The notes under the pieces are model-generated. The model was given only the letters and a program-made list of their open reading frames with translations, did not search any database and was not told where the DNA came from. This document shows positions 1 through 8,039 of a stretch of 18,841 nucleotides of DNA, piece by piece; position 1 is the first letter of the stretch, and each line of letters opens with the position of its first letter. The stretch lies in NCBI GenBank assembly GCA_035556075.1, contig DATMFQ010000019.1, positions 1-18,841 on the forward strand, given 5' to 3'. A program made the position numbers and the translations under genes. Source of the DNA: 73-13 sp035556075. Its GTDB lineage: Bacteria; Actinomycetota; Actinomycetes; Actinomycetales; Microbacteriaceae.

Positions 1-723
1 AACATCCCACAGCTCGACGACTTCAAGGCCATCGCCGACCGCTTCGGCGCGCAGCTGCGCCTCACCAGGCTGCGACCGGCGGGCCGCGGTGCCGACAGTT
101 GGCACGAGCTGCACCCGACGCAGGCGCAGCAGCGGGAGCTCTACGACTGGCTTGTCGCACACGGCGAGGAAGTGCTGACCGGCGACTCGTTCTTCCACCT
201 CTCCGCGCTCGGCGGCACGCTACCGGGCCTCAACCTCTGCGGCGCTGGCCGCGTCGTGTGCCTCATCGACCCGATCGGCGACGTGTACGCGTGCCCGTTC
301 GCGATCCACGAGGAGTTCCTCGCTGGCAACATCCGTGAGCACGGCTTCGGGCACGTGTGGCGCGAGTCGGAGCTCTTCGGCCGCCTCCGCAGCCCGCAGT
401 CGGGTGGTGCGTGCTCGAGCTGTGCCTTCTTCAACAGCTGCAAGGGCGGCTGCATGGCGGCAAAGTTCTTCACCGGCCTGCCACTCGACGGCCCGGACCC
501 AGAATGCGTGCGAGGCTTCGGCGAGACGGCACTCGAGGAGCTCGGCACGTCCGTCGAGCGCCCCCGCCCGAGCGTCGACCGCTCGCACCGGACCGCACCC
601 CGCGGTGGTGCGCGCCGCGCCACCCCCGTGACCCTGCAGCGCCGGAGGCCGGCGGCCCCGCCGATCTCCGCCTGCAATGCGAACCCCGTCGCCGAGCTCA
701 TGCGGCCCGGCGACCGAGAGTAG
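1..723 (+). CDS. mftC: Mycofactocin radical SAM maturase MftC, C-terminal part (5' end outside window)
   Basis: The reading frame is open from base 1 to the TAG at 721-723, giving 240 residues; the N-terminal radical SAM core with its CxxxCxxC cluster lies outside the window. A complete SPASM auxiliary-cluster domain is visible: C80-x12-G93-x4-C98, then C138-x2-C141-x5-C147-x3-C151, then C169 (numbering from the window edge). The C-terminal tail (about 176-240) is rich in Pro and Arg and looks like the tails of other MftC proteins. In the family, MftC oxidatively decarboxylates the C-terminal tyrosine of the MftA precursor and then cross-links it to the preceding valine, using S-adenosylmethionine and the Fe-S clusters. 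The identity rests on the SPASM spacing and on the mftD-mftE-mftF genes that follow directly. mftA and mftB are expected just upstream. Confidence 0.93.
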   Translation, partial: NIPQLDDFKAIADRFGAQLRLTRLRPAGRGADSWHELHPTQAQQRELYDWLVAHGEEVLTGDSFFHLSALGGTLPGLNLCGAGRVVCLIDPIGDVYACPFAIHEEFLAGNIREHGFGHVWRESELFGRLRSPQSGGACSSCAFFNSCKGGCMAAKFFTGLPLDGPDPECVRGFGETALEELGTSVERPRPSVDRSHRTAPRGGARRATPVTLQRRRPAAPPISACNANPVAELMRPGDRE

Positions 724-730
724 GAGACGA

Positions 731-1921
731 ATGGGCAACGCCTGGTTCGAGACGGTCGCCGAGGCACAGCGGCGAGCCGAGCGGCGCCTGCCGGCGTCGG
801 TGTACGGCGCACTGCTCGCCGGGTCGGAGCGTGGGTTGACGTACGCGGACAACACCGCCGCATTCGGCGAACTCGGCCTCGCCCCGCGGGTCGCCGACCT
901 ACCCGCGACGCGATTGCTCGGCACGCACGTGCTCGGTACCGACCTGTCGATGCCTGTCATCATCAGCCCGACCGGCGTCCAGGCGGTCCACCCCGACGGC
1001 GAGGTCGCGGTCGCCCGCGCCGCCGCAGCCCGCGGTATCGCCATGTCACTCAGCTCCTTCGCGAGCAAGCCGGTCGAGGAGGTCGCCGCGGTCGGCGCCC
1101 CGCTCCACTACCAGGTGTACTGGCAGGGCGGCCGGGACATCATCCAGCGCCGCCTCGAGCGGGCACGCGCGGCCGGGGCTGTCGCGATCATCGTCACCCT
1201 CGACTGGTCGTTCTCCCACAGCCGCGATTGGGGCAGCCCACAGATCCCGGAGCGGCTGAACCTGCGCACCGTGCTCGAGTATGTGCCCGTCGCGATCTCA
1301 CGACCGAAGTGGGCCGCCGCGTTCGTCCGCTCGGGTCGCCTACCCGACCTCACGGCACCGAACCTCGTCGTCGGGGATGAACCGGCCCCGACCTTCTTCG
1401 GCGCGTACGGCGAGTGGATGATGACACCACCACCCACGTGGGAGGATCTCGCCTGGTTGTGTGAGCAGTGGGACGGGCCGGTCATGCTCAAAGGCATCGC
1501 CCGGGTCGACGACGCGATCCGCGCCGCCGAGGTCGGCTTCTCCGCCATCTCGGTCTCGAACCACGGGGGCAACAATCTCGACTCGACCCCCGCGTCGATC
1601 CGGCTGCTGCCCGACATCGCGGAGGCCGTCGGCGACCGCGTCGAGGTGCTCCTCGACGGCGGCGTGCGGCGCGGCAGCGACGTCGCGAAAGCACTCGCGC
1701 TCGGCGCGAAAGCGGTGCTCATCGGCCGCGCCTACCTCTGGGGACTCGCCGCGAATGGCCAGGCCGGGGTCGAGAACGTGCTCGACATCCTCCGCGGCGG
1801 CCTCGACTCGGCGATGCTCGGCCTCGGCCGGGCGAGCGTCGACGAGCTGCGGCCGGAGGACCTGTGGGTGCCGCCCGAGTTCCGGCGCCAGCTCGGCACC
1901 GCACCGCTCGGCACCGTATGA
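731..1921 (+). CDS. mftD: Premycofactocin synthase MftD (FMN-dependent alpha-hydroxyacid dehydrogenase family)
   Basis: The product is 396 aa. The ATG at 731 is chosen because AGGAG (722-726) precedes it and the recognisable protein begins there; the frame runs further upstream only into the mftC tail. The fold is that of FMN-dependent lactate/glycolate oxidases: catalytic K254 in VMLKG, active-site H278 in SNHGGNNLDSTPA (276-288), flavin-phosphate loops DGGVRRG (309-315) and GRAYLWGLA (332-340). The HGGNN sequence, where ordinary lactate dehydrogenases have HGGRQ, fits the MftD branch. In the family, MftD oxidatively deaminates the cyclised Val-Tyr product (AHDP) to premycofactocin, making the redox-active alpha-keto amide. 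There are 7 nt between the mftC stop and this start, and the mftE start overlaps its stop, so it is part of the mft operon. Confidence 0.94.
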   Translation: MGNAWFETVAEAQRRAERRLPASVYGALLAGSERGLTYADNTAAFGELGLAPRVADLPATRLLGTHVLGTDLSMPVIISPTGVQAVHPDGEVAVARAAAARGIAMSLSSFASKPVEEVAAVGAPLHYQVYWQGGRDIIQRRLERARAAGAVAIIVTLDWSFSHSRDWGSPQIPERLNLRTVLEYVPVAISRPKWAAAFVRSGRLPDLTAPNLVVGDEPAPTFFGAYGEWMMTPPPTWEDLAWLCEQWDGPVMLKGIARVDDAIRAAEVGFSAISVSNHGGNNLDSTPASIRLLPDIAEAVGDRVEVLLDGGVRRGSDVAKALALGAKAVLIGRAYLWGLAANGQAGVENVLDILRGGLDSAMLGLGRASVDELRPEDLWVPPEFRRQLGTAPLGTV

Positions 1922-2616
1922 GGCTCGCGACGCGCCGCTGGCCGGAGGTGCCCGACGACGCGCTCGTGCTCCTGCCCCTCGGCTCGCTCGAGCAGCACGG
2001 CCGGCACCTCCCACTCGACGTCGACACCGTTATCGCCGAGGCCGTTGCCACCGGCGCGGCCGAGCGCCTGCCGGAGCCCGTCCTCGTCGCGCCCTCGGTC
2101 GCCTATGGCGCGAGCGGCGAGCACGAGGGCTTCCGGGGGACCGTCTCGGCGGGCACCGTCGCGCTGGAGCTCTTGCTCGTCGAGCTCGGCCGATCGCTCA
2201 GCGGCTGGGCCCGGCGGCTCGTGATCGTCAACGCCCACGGCGGCAATCTCGATGCGCTCGTCGCCGCGACCCGGCGGTTGCGGGCGGAGGGCCGGGACGT
2301 GAGCTGGCTGCCCTGCGAGCACGGCGACCTCCACGCCGGCCACGGGGAGACGAGTCTGCTCCTCCACCTCGACCCCGAGCGCGTCCGGATGGCCGAGGCC
2401 ACACCCGGTCCAGACACTCCGCTCGAACGACTGCTACCCCAGATGCGGAAACACGGCGTTGTCGCGGTCGCTCCCAACGGCGTACTTGGCGACCCCCGCG
2501 CGGCGACGCCCGGTGACGGCGCCCGGCTCCTCGAGCAAATGGTCGCAGCCACGGTCCGGCGCATCCTCAACGATGCCGCTGACGATGACGGCCTGCTCCG
2601 GGCGACGACGGCATGA
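1918..2616 (+). CDS. mftE: Mycofactocin precursor peptide peptidase MftE (creatininase family)
   Basis: The product is 232 aa. The ATG at 1918 overlaps the mftD TGA in an ATGA arrangement. It is a creatininase-fold amidohydrolase: the metal ligands expected in the family are present as E25 and H27 in LGSLEQHG, D36 in LPLDVDT, H107 in NAHGGN and E144 in HGETS. In the mycofactocin pathway MftE cleaves modified MftA and releases the C-terminal cyclised Val-Tyr unit (AHDP), which MftD then oxidises. It probably acts in the cytoplasm with MftC, MftD and MftF. Length and motif order are normal for the family. It is translationally coupled on both sides, since the downstream mftF start also overlaps its stop. 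Nothing looks degraded. Confidence 0.94.
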   Translation: MRLATRRWPEVPDDALVLLPLGSLEQHGRHLPLDVDTVIAEAVATGAAERLPEPVLVAPSVAYGASGEHEGFRGTVSAGTVALELLLVELGRSLSGWARRLVIVNAHGGNLDALVAATRRLRAEGRDVSWLPCEHGDLHAGHGETSLLLHLDPERVRMAEATPGPDTPLERLLPQMRKHGVVAVAPNGVLGDPRAATPGDGARLLEQMVAATVRRILNDAADDDGLLRATTA

Positions 2617-4046
2617 CGGCGCTCCCCACGGGGTACACGATCCGCCTCGGCGACGACGTCTGGCAGCACGACCGCGGCCGCACACTGGTCGGCGGCGCAC
2701 CGCTGCGCGTGCTTCGGCTCACGCCCAGGGCACGCGCACTGCTGCGCGGCGGCACTCTGACGGTGTTCGATAGTGACACCGCCGCGCTCGCCGAGCGACT
2801 GCTCGATGCCGGCGTCGCCCACCCCGTGCTCGACCGGCTCCCTGAGCTCCCGCTCGAGCTGCTCACTGTCGTCATCCCCACGTACGGCCGGACCGAGCAG
2901 GTGCGGCGACTGCTGCAGGACCTGCCGCCCGTCGCGACGATCGTCGTCGACGACGCGAGCCCCCGCTCGCAACGGGTCGCCCTCGCGGTCGCGGCCCGAC
3001 AAGCGGGGGCGCGCCTGATTCGACTGCCGATGAATGCGGGTCCTGCGGCGGCGCGCAACGCGGGACTCGCGGTAGTCGCGACGCCGTTCGTCGCATTCGT
3101 CGACTCGGATGTGCGGCTGCCGCCGAGCGCGCTCGAGACGCTGCTGCGGCACTTCGCCGATCCGCGGCTCGCACTCATCGGCCCACGGGTGCGTGGCCTG
3201 CCGGACCGGCACGGCGGCTGGGTGGAGCGATACGAGGATGCGCGGTCCTCGCTCGATCTCGGTCGCGCACCGGCGCTCGTGCGACCGCGCTCGACGGTGT
3301 CGTGGCTCTCGAGCACCTGTCTCGTCGCGCGGACCGAGGCACTCGGGGATGGCTTCGACGCGACGATGCGCGTTGGTGAAGACGTTGATCTGGTCTGGCG
3401 GCTCACGGCATCGAACTGGCATGTCCGCTATGAGCCGGCGGTCGAGGTCGGGCACGCCCACCGCACAACACTCGGGCCGTGGCTGCGGCGCAAGGCGTTC
3501 TATGGCACGGGAGCGGCCCCACTGGCACAGCGTCATCCGGCGGCGATCCCGCCGGCGATCCTGCGCCCCTGGTCTGTCGTCGCGCTGCTCGGTCTCGTGA
3601 TCGGGCGTCCGTGGTCGCTCGCCGTGTCGCTCGCGGCGACGGGCGTCGCCGCCCGAGGGCTGCGCCGTCGACTCCCAGACGCCTCCCCCGAAGTCGTGCT
3701 GCGGCTCACGGCGAGCGGGCTTGGGAGCGCGATCGGCCAGGGCGCTGCGCTCGCACTGCGGCACTGGTGGCCGCTCAGCGTTACTGCCTGCCTCGTCTCG
3801 CGCCGCGCGCGCCGGGTGATCGCCGTCGCAGCCGTCGTTGACGCCGCCGTCGAGTATGGACGGCTGCGCCCAAGGCTCGACCCGCTGCGCTTCGCCATAC
3901 TGCGCCGGCTCGACGACCTCGCCTACGGTGCCGGGCTCTGGTGGGGCGCGCTCCGCGCCCGGCGCGCGCGGGCGCTCCTACCGGAGCTCGCCGAGCGCCC
4001 GGCGGCCCGCCCGACCGAGCCGCCCGCTGGGCGCGCCGAGGCGTGA
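2613..4046 (+). CDS. mftF: Mycofactocin glycosyltransferase MftF (GT2 family)
   Basis: The product is 477 aa and starts at the ATG overlapping the mftE stop (ATGA). The GT-A domain of family 2 begins at about residue 83 with LTVVIPTYGR (84-93), followed by VVDDAS (111-116), the DxD-type metal/nucleotide motif VDSD (163-166) and the acceptor-side GEDVDLVWR (255-263). Residues 1-80 precede it and contain GGAPLRVLRLTPRARALL (28-45), which resembles a PqqD-like RiPP-recognition fold. The C-terminal part (about 319-400) has hydrophobic stretches that could lie on or in the membrane. In the family, MftF adds beta-1,4-linked glucose units to premycofactocin to give the mature oligoglycosylated cofactor. 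It is the last gene of the operon here: its stop is one base from the stop of a convergent gene, and no mftG follows. Confidence 0.93.
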   Translation: MTALPTGYTIRLGDDVWQHDRGRTLVGGAPLRVLRLTPRARALLRGGTLTVFDSDTAALAERLLDAGVAHPVLDRLPELPLELLTVVIPTYGRTEQVRRLLQDLPPVATIVVDDASPRSQRVALAVAARQAGARLIRLPMNAGPAAARNAGLAVVATPFVAFVDSDVRLPPSALETLLRHFADPRLALIGPRVRGLPDRHGGWVERYEDARSSLDLGRAPALVRPRSTVSWLSSTCLVARTEALGDGFDATMRVGEDVDLVWRLTASNWHVRYEPAVEVGHAHRTTLGPWLRRKAFYGTGAAPLAQRHPAAIPPAILRPWSVVALLGLVIGRPWSLAVSLAATGVAARGLRRRLPDASPEVVLRLTASGLGSAIGQGAALALRHWWPLSVTACLVSRRARRVIAVAAVVDAAVEYGRLRPRLDPLRFAILRRLDDLAYGAGLWWGALRARRARALLPELAERPAARPTEPPAGRAEA

Positions 4047-4047
4047 C

Positions 4048-4809
4048 TCAGAGCATCCGCGAGAGGAATCGCTGAGTGCGCTCCTCCTGCGGCGCGGTGA
4101 GCACCTCCTCCGCCGTTCCCTGCTCGACGATCCGGCCCCCGTCGAGGTAGACGACCCGTGAGCCGACCTCGCGGGCGAAGCGCATCTCGTGCGTGACAAC
4201 GACCATCGTCATGCCGTCCTCCGCGAGCTGCTGCATGACCTCAAGGACCTCGCGGACGAGCTCGGGGTCGAGCGCCGAGGTGGGCTCGTCGAAGAGCATC
4301 ACCTTCGGCTGCATCGCGAGCGCCCTCGCGATCGCGACGCGCTGCTGCTCACCCCCTGAGAGCTGCCCGGGGTAGGCGTCAATGCGATGGCTGAGACCGA
4401 CCCGGTGCAGCAGCTCATGCGCTCGCTCCACCTGCTCGGCCCTGTTGCGCCGCAGCACGCCGATCGGCGCCTCGATGACGTTCTCCGTCGCCGTGAGGTA
4501 CGGGAAGAGGTTGAACTGCTGGAACACCATGCCGATCTGGCGCCGTTGTCGCGCAAGGGTCCGGGCGGGGAGCTGCCGCAGCCGACCACCGCGCCGTTCG
4601 TAGCCGAGGATCTCGTCCTCGACTGCGACCCATCCCTCGTCGGGTGGGTCGAGATGGTTGAGGCAGCGCAGCACCGTGCTCTTGCCCGAGCCCGACCGCC
4701 CGATGAGGCATACGACCTCGCCGCGCTCGACCTCGAGGGAGACATCGTCGACGGCGACAACGTGGCCGAACGCCTTGCGCAGATGGTGCGCCTCTAGCAG
4801 AGCAGTCAC
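4048..4809 (-). CDS. ABC transporter ATP-binding protein, polar amino acid type
   Basis: The product is 253 aa. The GTG at 4809 is preferred because GGAGG (4822-4818) lies 8 nt before it; the TTG at 4824, which would add five residues, is partly inside that ribosome binding site. All ATPase motifs are intact: Walker A GRSGSGKST (37-45), Q-loop around Q97-Q98, signature LSGGE (150-154), Walker B VMLFDEP (170-176) and switch H207 in THEM. The text around these motifs is that of the HisP/GlnQ group, which energises import of polar amino acids and related small zwitterions. It is the last gene of a binding protein-permease-ATPase set and is separated by 61 bp from the permease. It converges on mftF with a one-base gap and no room for a terminator between the two genes. 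Confidence 0.93.
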   Translation of the reverse strand: MTALLEAHHLRKAFGHVVAVDDVSLEVERGEVVCLIGRSGSGKSTVLRCLNHLDPPDEGWVAVEDEILGYERRGGRLRQLPARTLARQRRQIGMVFQQFNLFPYLTATENVIEAPIGVLRRNRAEQVERAHELLHRVGLSHRIDAYPGQLSGGEQQRVAIARALAMQPKVMLFDEPTSALDPELVREVLEVMQQLAEDGMTMVVVTHEMRFAREVGSRVVYLDGGRIVEQGTAEEVLTAPQEERTQRFLSRML

Positions 4810-4840
4810 GCCGATCGCCTCCAATCGTGGTGGTGCGGGT

Positions 4841-4856
4841 GACGCCAGTCGGCGTC
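4841..4856 (-). other. Small perfect hairpin between permease and ATPase genes
   Basis: GACGCC-AGTC-GGCGTC forms a 6-bp perfect stem with a 4-nt loop in the 61-bp gap between the permease stop and the ATPase ribosome binding site. No T-run follows on the minus strand, so it is not a convincing intrinsic terminator. It could stabilise the upstream message or dampen ATPase expression. In GC-rich DNA such a hairpin may also be chance. Confidence 0.3.
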
Positions 4857-4870
4857 CCCGATTCCGCGGA

Positions 4871-5800
4871 TCATGCCGTCACCGCCGGCGCGGCCGCTGT
4901 GCCGCGGCGACGCGTCGTGCGGGCGAGCCGCCGTTCGATGAGCTGCTGCACGATCGTCAGTGTCGAGACGAGGATGAAGTACCAGATCGATGCGACGACG
5001 AGCAGCGGCATCACCTCGTAGTTGACGGTGTAAATCTTCTGCACCGAGAAAAGCAGGTCCGGGAATGCGATGAACGCGACGATCGAGGTGCCTTTCAGCA
5101 TCATGATGAGTTGATTCATCAGGGGTGGCAGCGCGACCCGGATTGCGGACGGCAGGACAATGCGCACCATGGTGCGCGAACCTGACATTCCGAGCGCCAT
5201 CGCCGCCTCAGCCTGCCCGCGCGGCACCGATTGGATGGACGCGCGGATGATCTCCGAGCTATAGGCCGCCTCGTGGAATGCGAAGGCGATGACGGCAACG
5301 GCGAACGCGGAGATGCCGGTCGTCGGCAGCTCGATGATCGCCGGGCCGAATGGGACGCCAACCGGGATGAACTCGTAGAGCGCGCCAATGTTGTACAGCA
5401 GGAGGAGCAGCACGAGCAGCGGCACGCTCCGGAACAGCCAGACGAACACGAGTGCCGCGGCGCGGAGAAGCCGGCTCGCCGAGAGCGCGAACTGTGCGAC
5501 GAAGAAGGCGAGGAGGAGGCCGAACACCATGGCGAGGACGGTGAGCAGGATCGTGTTGAGCACACCGCCGAGCACGAGGGGGTCGAACAGGTAGCGCCCG
5601 ACGACCGGCCAGTTGAACCGCTCATTGGTGATGAGCGAATGGACGATCGCGATGAGGTACACCCCGACGACGATCGCGAGGGCGGTCCGAATGAAGTGTC
5701 GCCGCGGCACGAGTGGCTCGGTCGCGGGTGCTCGCTCGGGGGTGGGACGCCCGCGGCGCCTGAGCTGGTCAGGCGCCGCGGGGTTCGTCGCTGAGGTCAT
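4871..5800 (-). CDS. ABC transporter permease, polar amino acid (HisM/GlnP) family
   Basis: The product is 309 aa and begins at the ATG at 5800, 9 bp after the stop of the binding-protein gene. The first 35 residues are hydrophilic and Pro/Arg-rich. A first hydrophobic segment (about 39-57) is followed by several membrane helices (about 80-106, 112-140, 160-176, 263-285). The cytoplasmic EAA loop that docks on the ATPase is clear: the stretch 198-230 begins with EAAMALGMSGSRTM and continues through VLPSAIRVALPP. SSEIIRASIQSVPRGQ just before it is typical of amino acid permeases. At 309 aa it is longer than many HisM/GlnP proteins because of the N-terminal extension with its extra membrane segment. 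It is the only permease in the set, so the channel is probably a homodimer. Confidence 0.92.
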   Translation of the reverse strand: MTSATNPAAPDQLRRRGRPTPERAPATEPLVPRRHFIRTALAIVVGVYLIAIVHSLITNERFNWPVVGRYLFDPLVLGGVLNTILLTVLAMVFGLLLAFFVAQFALSASRLLRAAALVFVWLFRSVPLLVLLLLLYNIGALYEFIPVGVPFGPAIIELPTTGISAFAVAVIAFAFHEAAYSSEIIRASIQSVPRGQAEAAMALGMSGSRTMVRIVLPSAIRVALPPLMNQLIMMLKGTSIVAFIAFPDLLFSVQKIYTVNYEVMPLLVVASIWYFILVSTLTIVQQLIERRLARTTRRRGTAAAPAVTA

Positions 5801-5809
5801 GGATACGAC

Positions 5810-6652
5810 TCAGTCCAGCGAGGGGTTCACCGAGGACTCGGTGATCATGTTGTCCTCGAGTCCGTAGGAGGCCATGATCTCCTTGTAGGTCCCGTCCGCG
5901 ATGAGCGCGTTGATCGCCGCGGCCATCTCCTCCGCAAGCCCCGAGCCCTTATTCGTGACGAAGCCGATCGTGACCTGGCCCCAGTCGGCACCGGTGCGCT
6001 TCCACTTGCCCTCATCCTGCTTGGCGGCCCAACCAAGCGCGATCGTCGGGCCGGCCCAGGCGTCGGCGCGGCCGGATTGCACGGCGAGCCCGTTCGCGGT
6101 CGCGTCCGGGAACTCGGCGACCTCGAGCGCCTCCTTGCCGTTAGCGACACACGCTGCGCCGATCTCCTGGAGCATCGGGATGAAGACATCGCCCGCATTC
6201 ATCGCGATCGTGTACCCGCAGAGGTCCTCCTCCATGTCGTCCCCGAAATCGGGGCCGTCCGCACGGGTGATGAAGCCGTAGGCGCCGAGCGAGTACGGCA
6301 CCATCTCATACTTCTCCATCCGGTCAGGGTTGAGGCTCGCACCGCCAACGACGTCGAGACGCTTCGCGTCGAGCCCGAGGAGCGAATTCTGGAAGGCCTC
6401 CGGGATGACCTCGACGTCACGATTCATCTGAGCCGCAATCGCGCGGGCGAGGTCGGGGTCCATACCGATGGACTGGCCTTTGTCGTCGGTGAAGCTGATG
6501 GGGGGCTCGCCCGTCACGGCGGCCCAGCGCAGTGCCGGCTGCGACGGTTCGGCAGTCGCGTCATCGCCACCGGCGTCGGGCGTACCCGCGGCGCAGCCGG
6601 TGAGTGCGAGCGCAGCCGCGGTGATCAAAACAGGAAGAACACGGCGGTTCAT
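5810..6652 (-). CDS. ABC transporter substrate-binding lipoprotein, polar amino acid family
   Basis: The product is 280 aa. The ATG at 6652 has GGAGG five nt upstream (6662-6658). The N-terminus is a lipoprotein signal peptide: MNRR, a hydrophobic core and the lipobox LTGC (17-20), so the mature protein should be anchored to the outside of the membrane through C20. After a Gly/Asp/Glu-rich linker comes a family 3 solute-binding (PBPb) domain with typical text such as GEPPISFTDDKGQSIGMDPDLA and LDVVGGASLNPDR. Two cysteines in the DLCGY and AACVANG regions could form a disulfide. It captures the substrate for the permease and ATPase encoded just downstream. The ligand cannot be deduced; the genomic setting suggests the substrate, or part of it, is handled by the neighbouring catabolic genes. 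Confidence 0.93.
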   Translation of the reverse strand: MNRRVLPVLITAAALALTGCAAGTPDAGGDDATAEPSQPALRWAAVTGEPPISFTDDKGQSIGMDPDLARAIAAQMNRDVEVIPEAFQNSLLGLDAKRLDVVGGASLNPDRMEKYEMVPYSLGAYGFITRADGPDFGDDMEEDLCGYTIAMNAGDVFIPMLQEIGAACVANGKEALEVAEFPDATANGLAVQSGRADAWAGPTIALGWAAKQDEGKWKRTGADWGQVTIGFVTNKGSGLAEEMAAAINALIADGTYKEIMASYGLEDNMITESSVNPSLD

Positions 6653-6738
6653 CTCATCCTCCAGGACTCAATCGATGCGGGTGAACCGGTGGGGGTGGTA
6701 CTTCGTTGTGCTTAACCCACCAGTTCGCATTGTTAATA

Positions 6739-6749
6739 TGTCAGAGACA
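6739..6749. promoter_or_regulatory. Candidate operator, inverted repeat TGTC-AGA-GACA
   Basis: A perfect 4-bp inverted repeat with a 3-nt spacer sits immediately downstream of the predicted start site of the ABC unit, a position where a repressor would block transcription. Its left half belongs to a 14-bp segment (6734-6747) that matches 17301-17314 at 11 of 14 positions, in the promoter region of the GntR-containing unit. A GntR-family dimer is the natural candidate to bind it. This is inference from position and symmetry only. Confidence 0.35.
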
Positions 6750-6757
6750 CGTTACTC

Positions 6758-6786
6758 ATACTGCAGTTTCGTGGGTGTGTTGTCAA
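6758..6786 (-). promoter_or_regulatory. Predicted promoter of the ABC transporter unit
   Basis: On the minus strand TTGACA (6786-6781) is followed after 17 nt by CAGTAT (6763-6758), a perfect -35 box with a partial -10 box. Transcription would start near 6751, about 100 nt before the binding-protein ATG. The -35 box overlaps the stop codon of the preceding CaiB/BaiF gene. The surrounding 130-bp gap is clearly more AT-rich than the rest of the window, which supports a real promoter region. Confidence 0.55.
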
Positions 6787-7985
6787 GATTCGGTCGACAT
6801 ATGACGATGCGCAGCGGGGAACTGTGTCTGCTGAGCGGAACCGGCGGCCAGTAGTTCCTCGATCTCGACCTCCGTGCGGCCGAGCTCGCGCAGTACCTCG
6901 CGCGTATCCATGCCGACCACGGTCATGGTGCGAGACGGCGCCTCCTCGTCGAAACCCGCTGATCGCAGCGGCCGCGCAATCTGCAGCATCGGCTGCCCGC
7001 CCGGGAGCTGCGTCTGCCACACTGCGTCACGATGCACCAGGTGGGGGTCCATCGGGAGCTCTTCAGGGTGAAGCACCGGGGCCACCGGCAAATCGACCTC
7101 ACCTGTCAGCTCGTCGAGCCAGGCCTGCCGCGGCCGACTGCGCAGCAGCGCCGTGATCTCCTCGCGCATCGCCGCCTGCTCCGCCGCTGGCGCGAACTGC
7201 CGCGACTCCCACTCGGCGCGCCCGAGCAGCCTGCACAGACCGCGCCAGAACTGCGGCTCGAGACAGGCGATGCTGAGCCAGAGACCATCGGCGCAGTCGT
7301 ACAGCCCATACCAGCAGTACTGCCCATCGATCATCGGGGTCCGCGGCAGGGACGAGCCCGACATCGCGCCCGTCGGCATGCGCCCGACCCCGTCGATCGA
7401 GTACTGCTCCGCGAGCGGGAGCGTCAGCACGCTGTCCGCGATCGCGACGTCGATCCACTGCCCGACACCGTGCAGTTGCCTCGCGACGACGCCCGCGAGG
7501 ATCGCGATCTGCAGGTTGAAGCCTGCAGCCCGATCGGCCCATGGTCCGCTCGGCATCCGCGGGCGGCCATCGGCCTCGAACTGCACGTGACCGGCCAGCC
7601 CCTGGTAGTTGAGGTCGTGGCCCGCCCAGCTCGCATACGGCCCCTCCTGCCCGTACCCGGTCAGAGAGCAGTAGACGAGCTCGGGGTGCTGCGCGGACAG
7701 CGCGGTGTAGCCGATGCCGAGTCGCTCAGCGACGCCAGGCCGGAAGCCCTCGACGACGACATCAGCCATCGCGGCGAGCTCGAGCGCGACCGCGAGTCCC
7801 GCCTCGGACTTGAGATCGAGCGCGATCGAGCGCTTGCCGCGGCCGACCGGCTCGAGCGGGCCGCCCCGCGTCGGCCGACCCACGTGGACGACCTCCGCGC
7901 CGAGATCGGCGAGGGCCGAGGTCGCGAGCGCCCCGATCGTCGGCGAGAAGTCGAGGATGCGAAGGCCGTGGAGATCCGCGCGCAT
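6783..7985 (-). CDS. CaiB/BaiF family protein, alpha-methylacyl-CoA racemase-like
   Basis: The product is 400 aa from the ATG at 7985. The N-terminal Rossmann-type half (LRILDFSP, DLGAEVVHV, GRGKRSIALDLKS, VVVEGFRPGVAERLG) is standard for class III CoA-transferases and racemases. The active-site segment reads LTGYGQEGPYASWAGHDLNY, with H123-D124, and a further aspartate D151 occurs in PWADRAAG. In the mycobacterial racemase MCR the acid/base pair is H126 and D156, and the His lies in the same GHD-NY context, so both catalytic groups appear to be present. Family knowledge therefore favours epimerisation of 2-methyl-branched acyl-CoAs over CoA transfer, although D124 also matches the transferase nucleophile. 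The gene is the last of the SDR-led unit, 54 bp after the OsmC-like gene, and is followed by the ABC unit promoter. Confidence 0.9.
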   Translation of the reverse strand: MRADLHGLRILDFSPTIGALATSALADLGAEVVHVGRPTRGGPLEPVGRGKRSIALDLKSEAGLAVALELAAMADVVVEGFRPGVAERLGIGYTALSAQHPELVYCSLTGYGQEGPYASWAGHDLNYQGLAGHVQFEADGRPRMPSGPWADRAAGFNLQIAILAGVVARQLHGVGQWIDVAIADSVLTLPLAEQYSIDGVGRMPTGAMSGSSLPRTPMIDGQYCWYGLYDCADGLWLSIACLEPQFWRGLCRLLGRAEWESRQFAPAAEQAAMREEITALLRSRPRQAWLDELTGEVDLPVAPVLHPEELPMDPHLVHRDAVWQTQLPGGQPMLQIARPLRSAGFDEEAPSRTMTVVGMDTREVLRELGRTEVEIEELLAAGSAQQTQFPAAHRHMSTES

Positions 7986-8022
7986 CAGGTGAGGCTCCCG
8001 AGCCCACCCCGGCGCCCCGCCC

Positions 8023-8036
8023 GGGCCGACCGGCCC
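8023..8036 (-). other. GC hairpin after the OsmC-like gene
   Basis: GGGCC-GACC-GGCCC makes a 5-bp stem with a 4-nt loop just past the OsmC-like stop codon, in the 54-bp gap before the CaiB/BaiF gene. There is no T-tract. It may be an RNA stability element or chance in a GC-rich spacer; I do not call it a terminator. Confidence 0.25.
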
Positions 8037-8039
8037 AGA

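Noticed and set aside
2103..3764. A 553-codon minus-strand open frame opposite mftE and mftF
   Set aside because: Both mft genes are unmistakable on the + strand; the antisense product is Arg-rich without domains.
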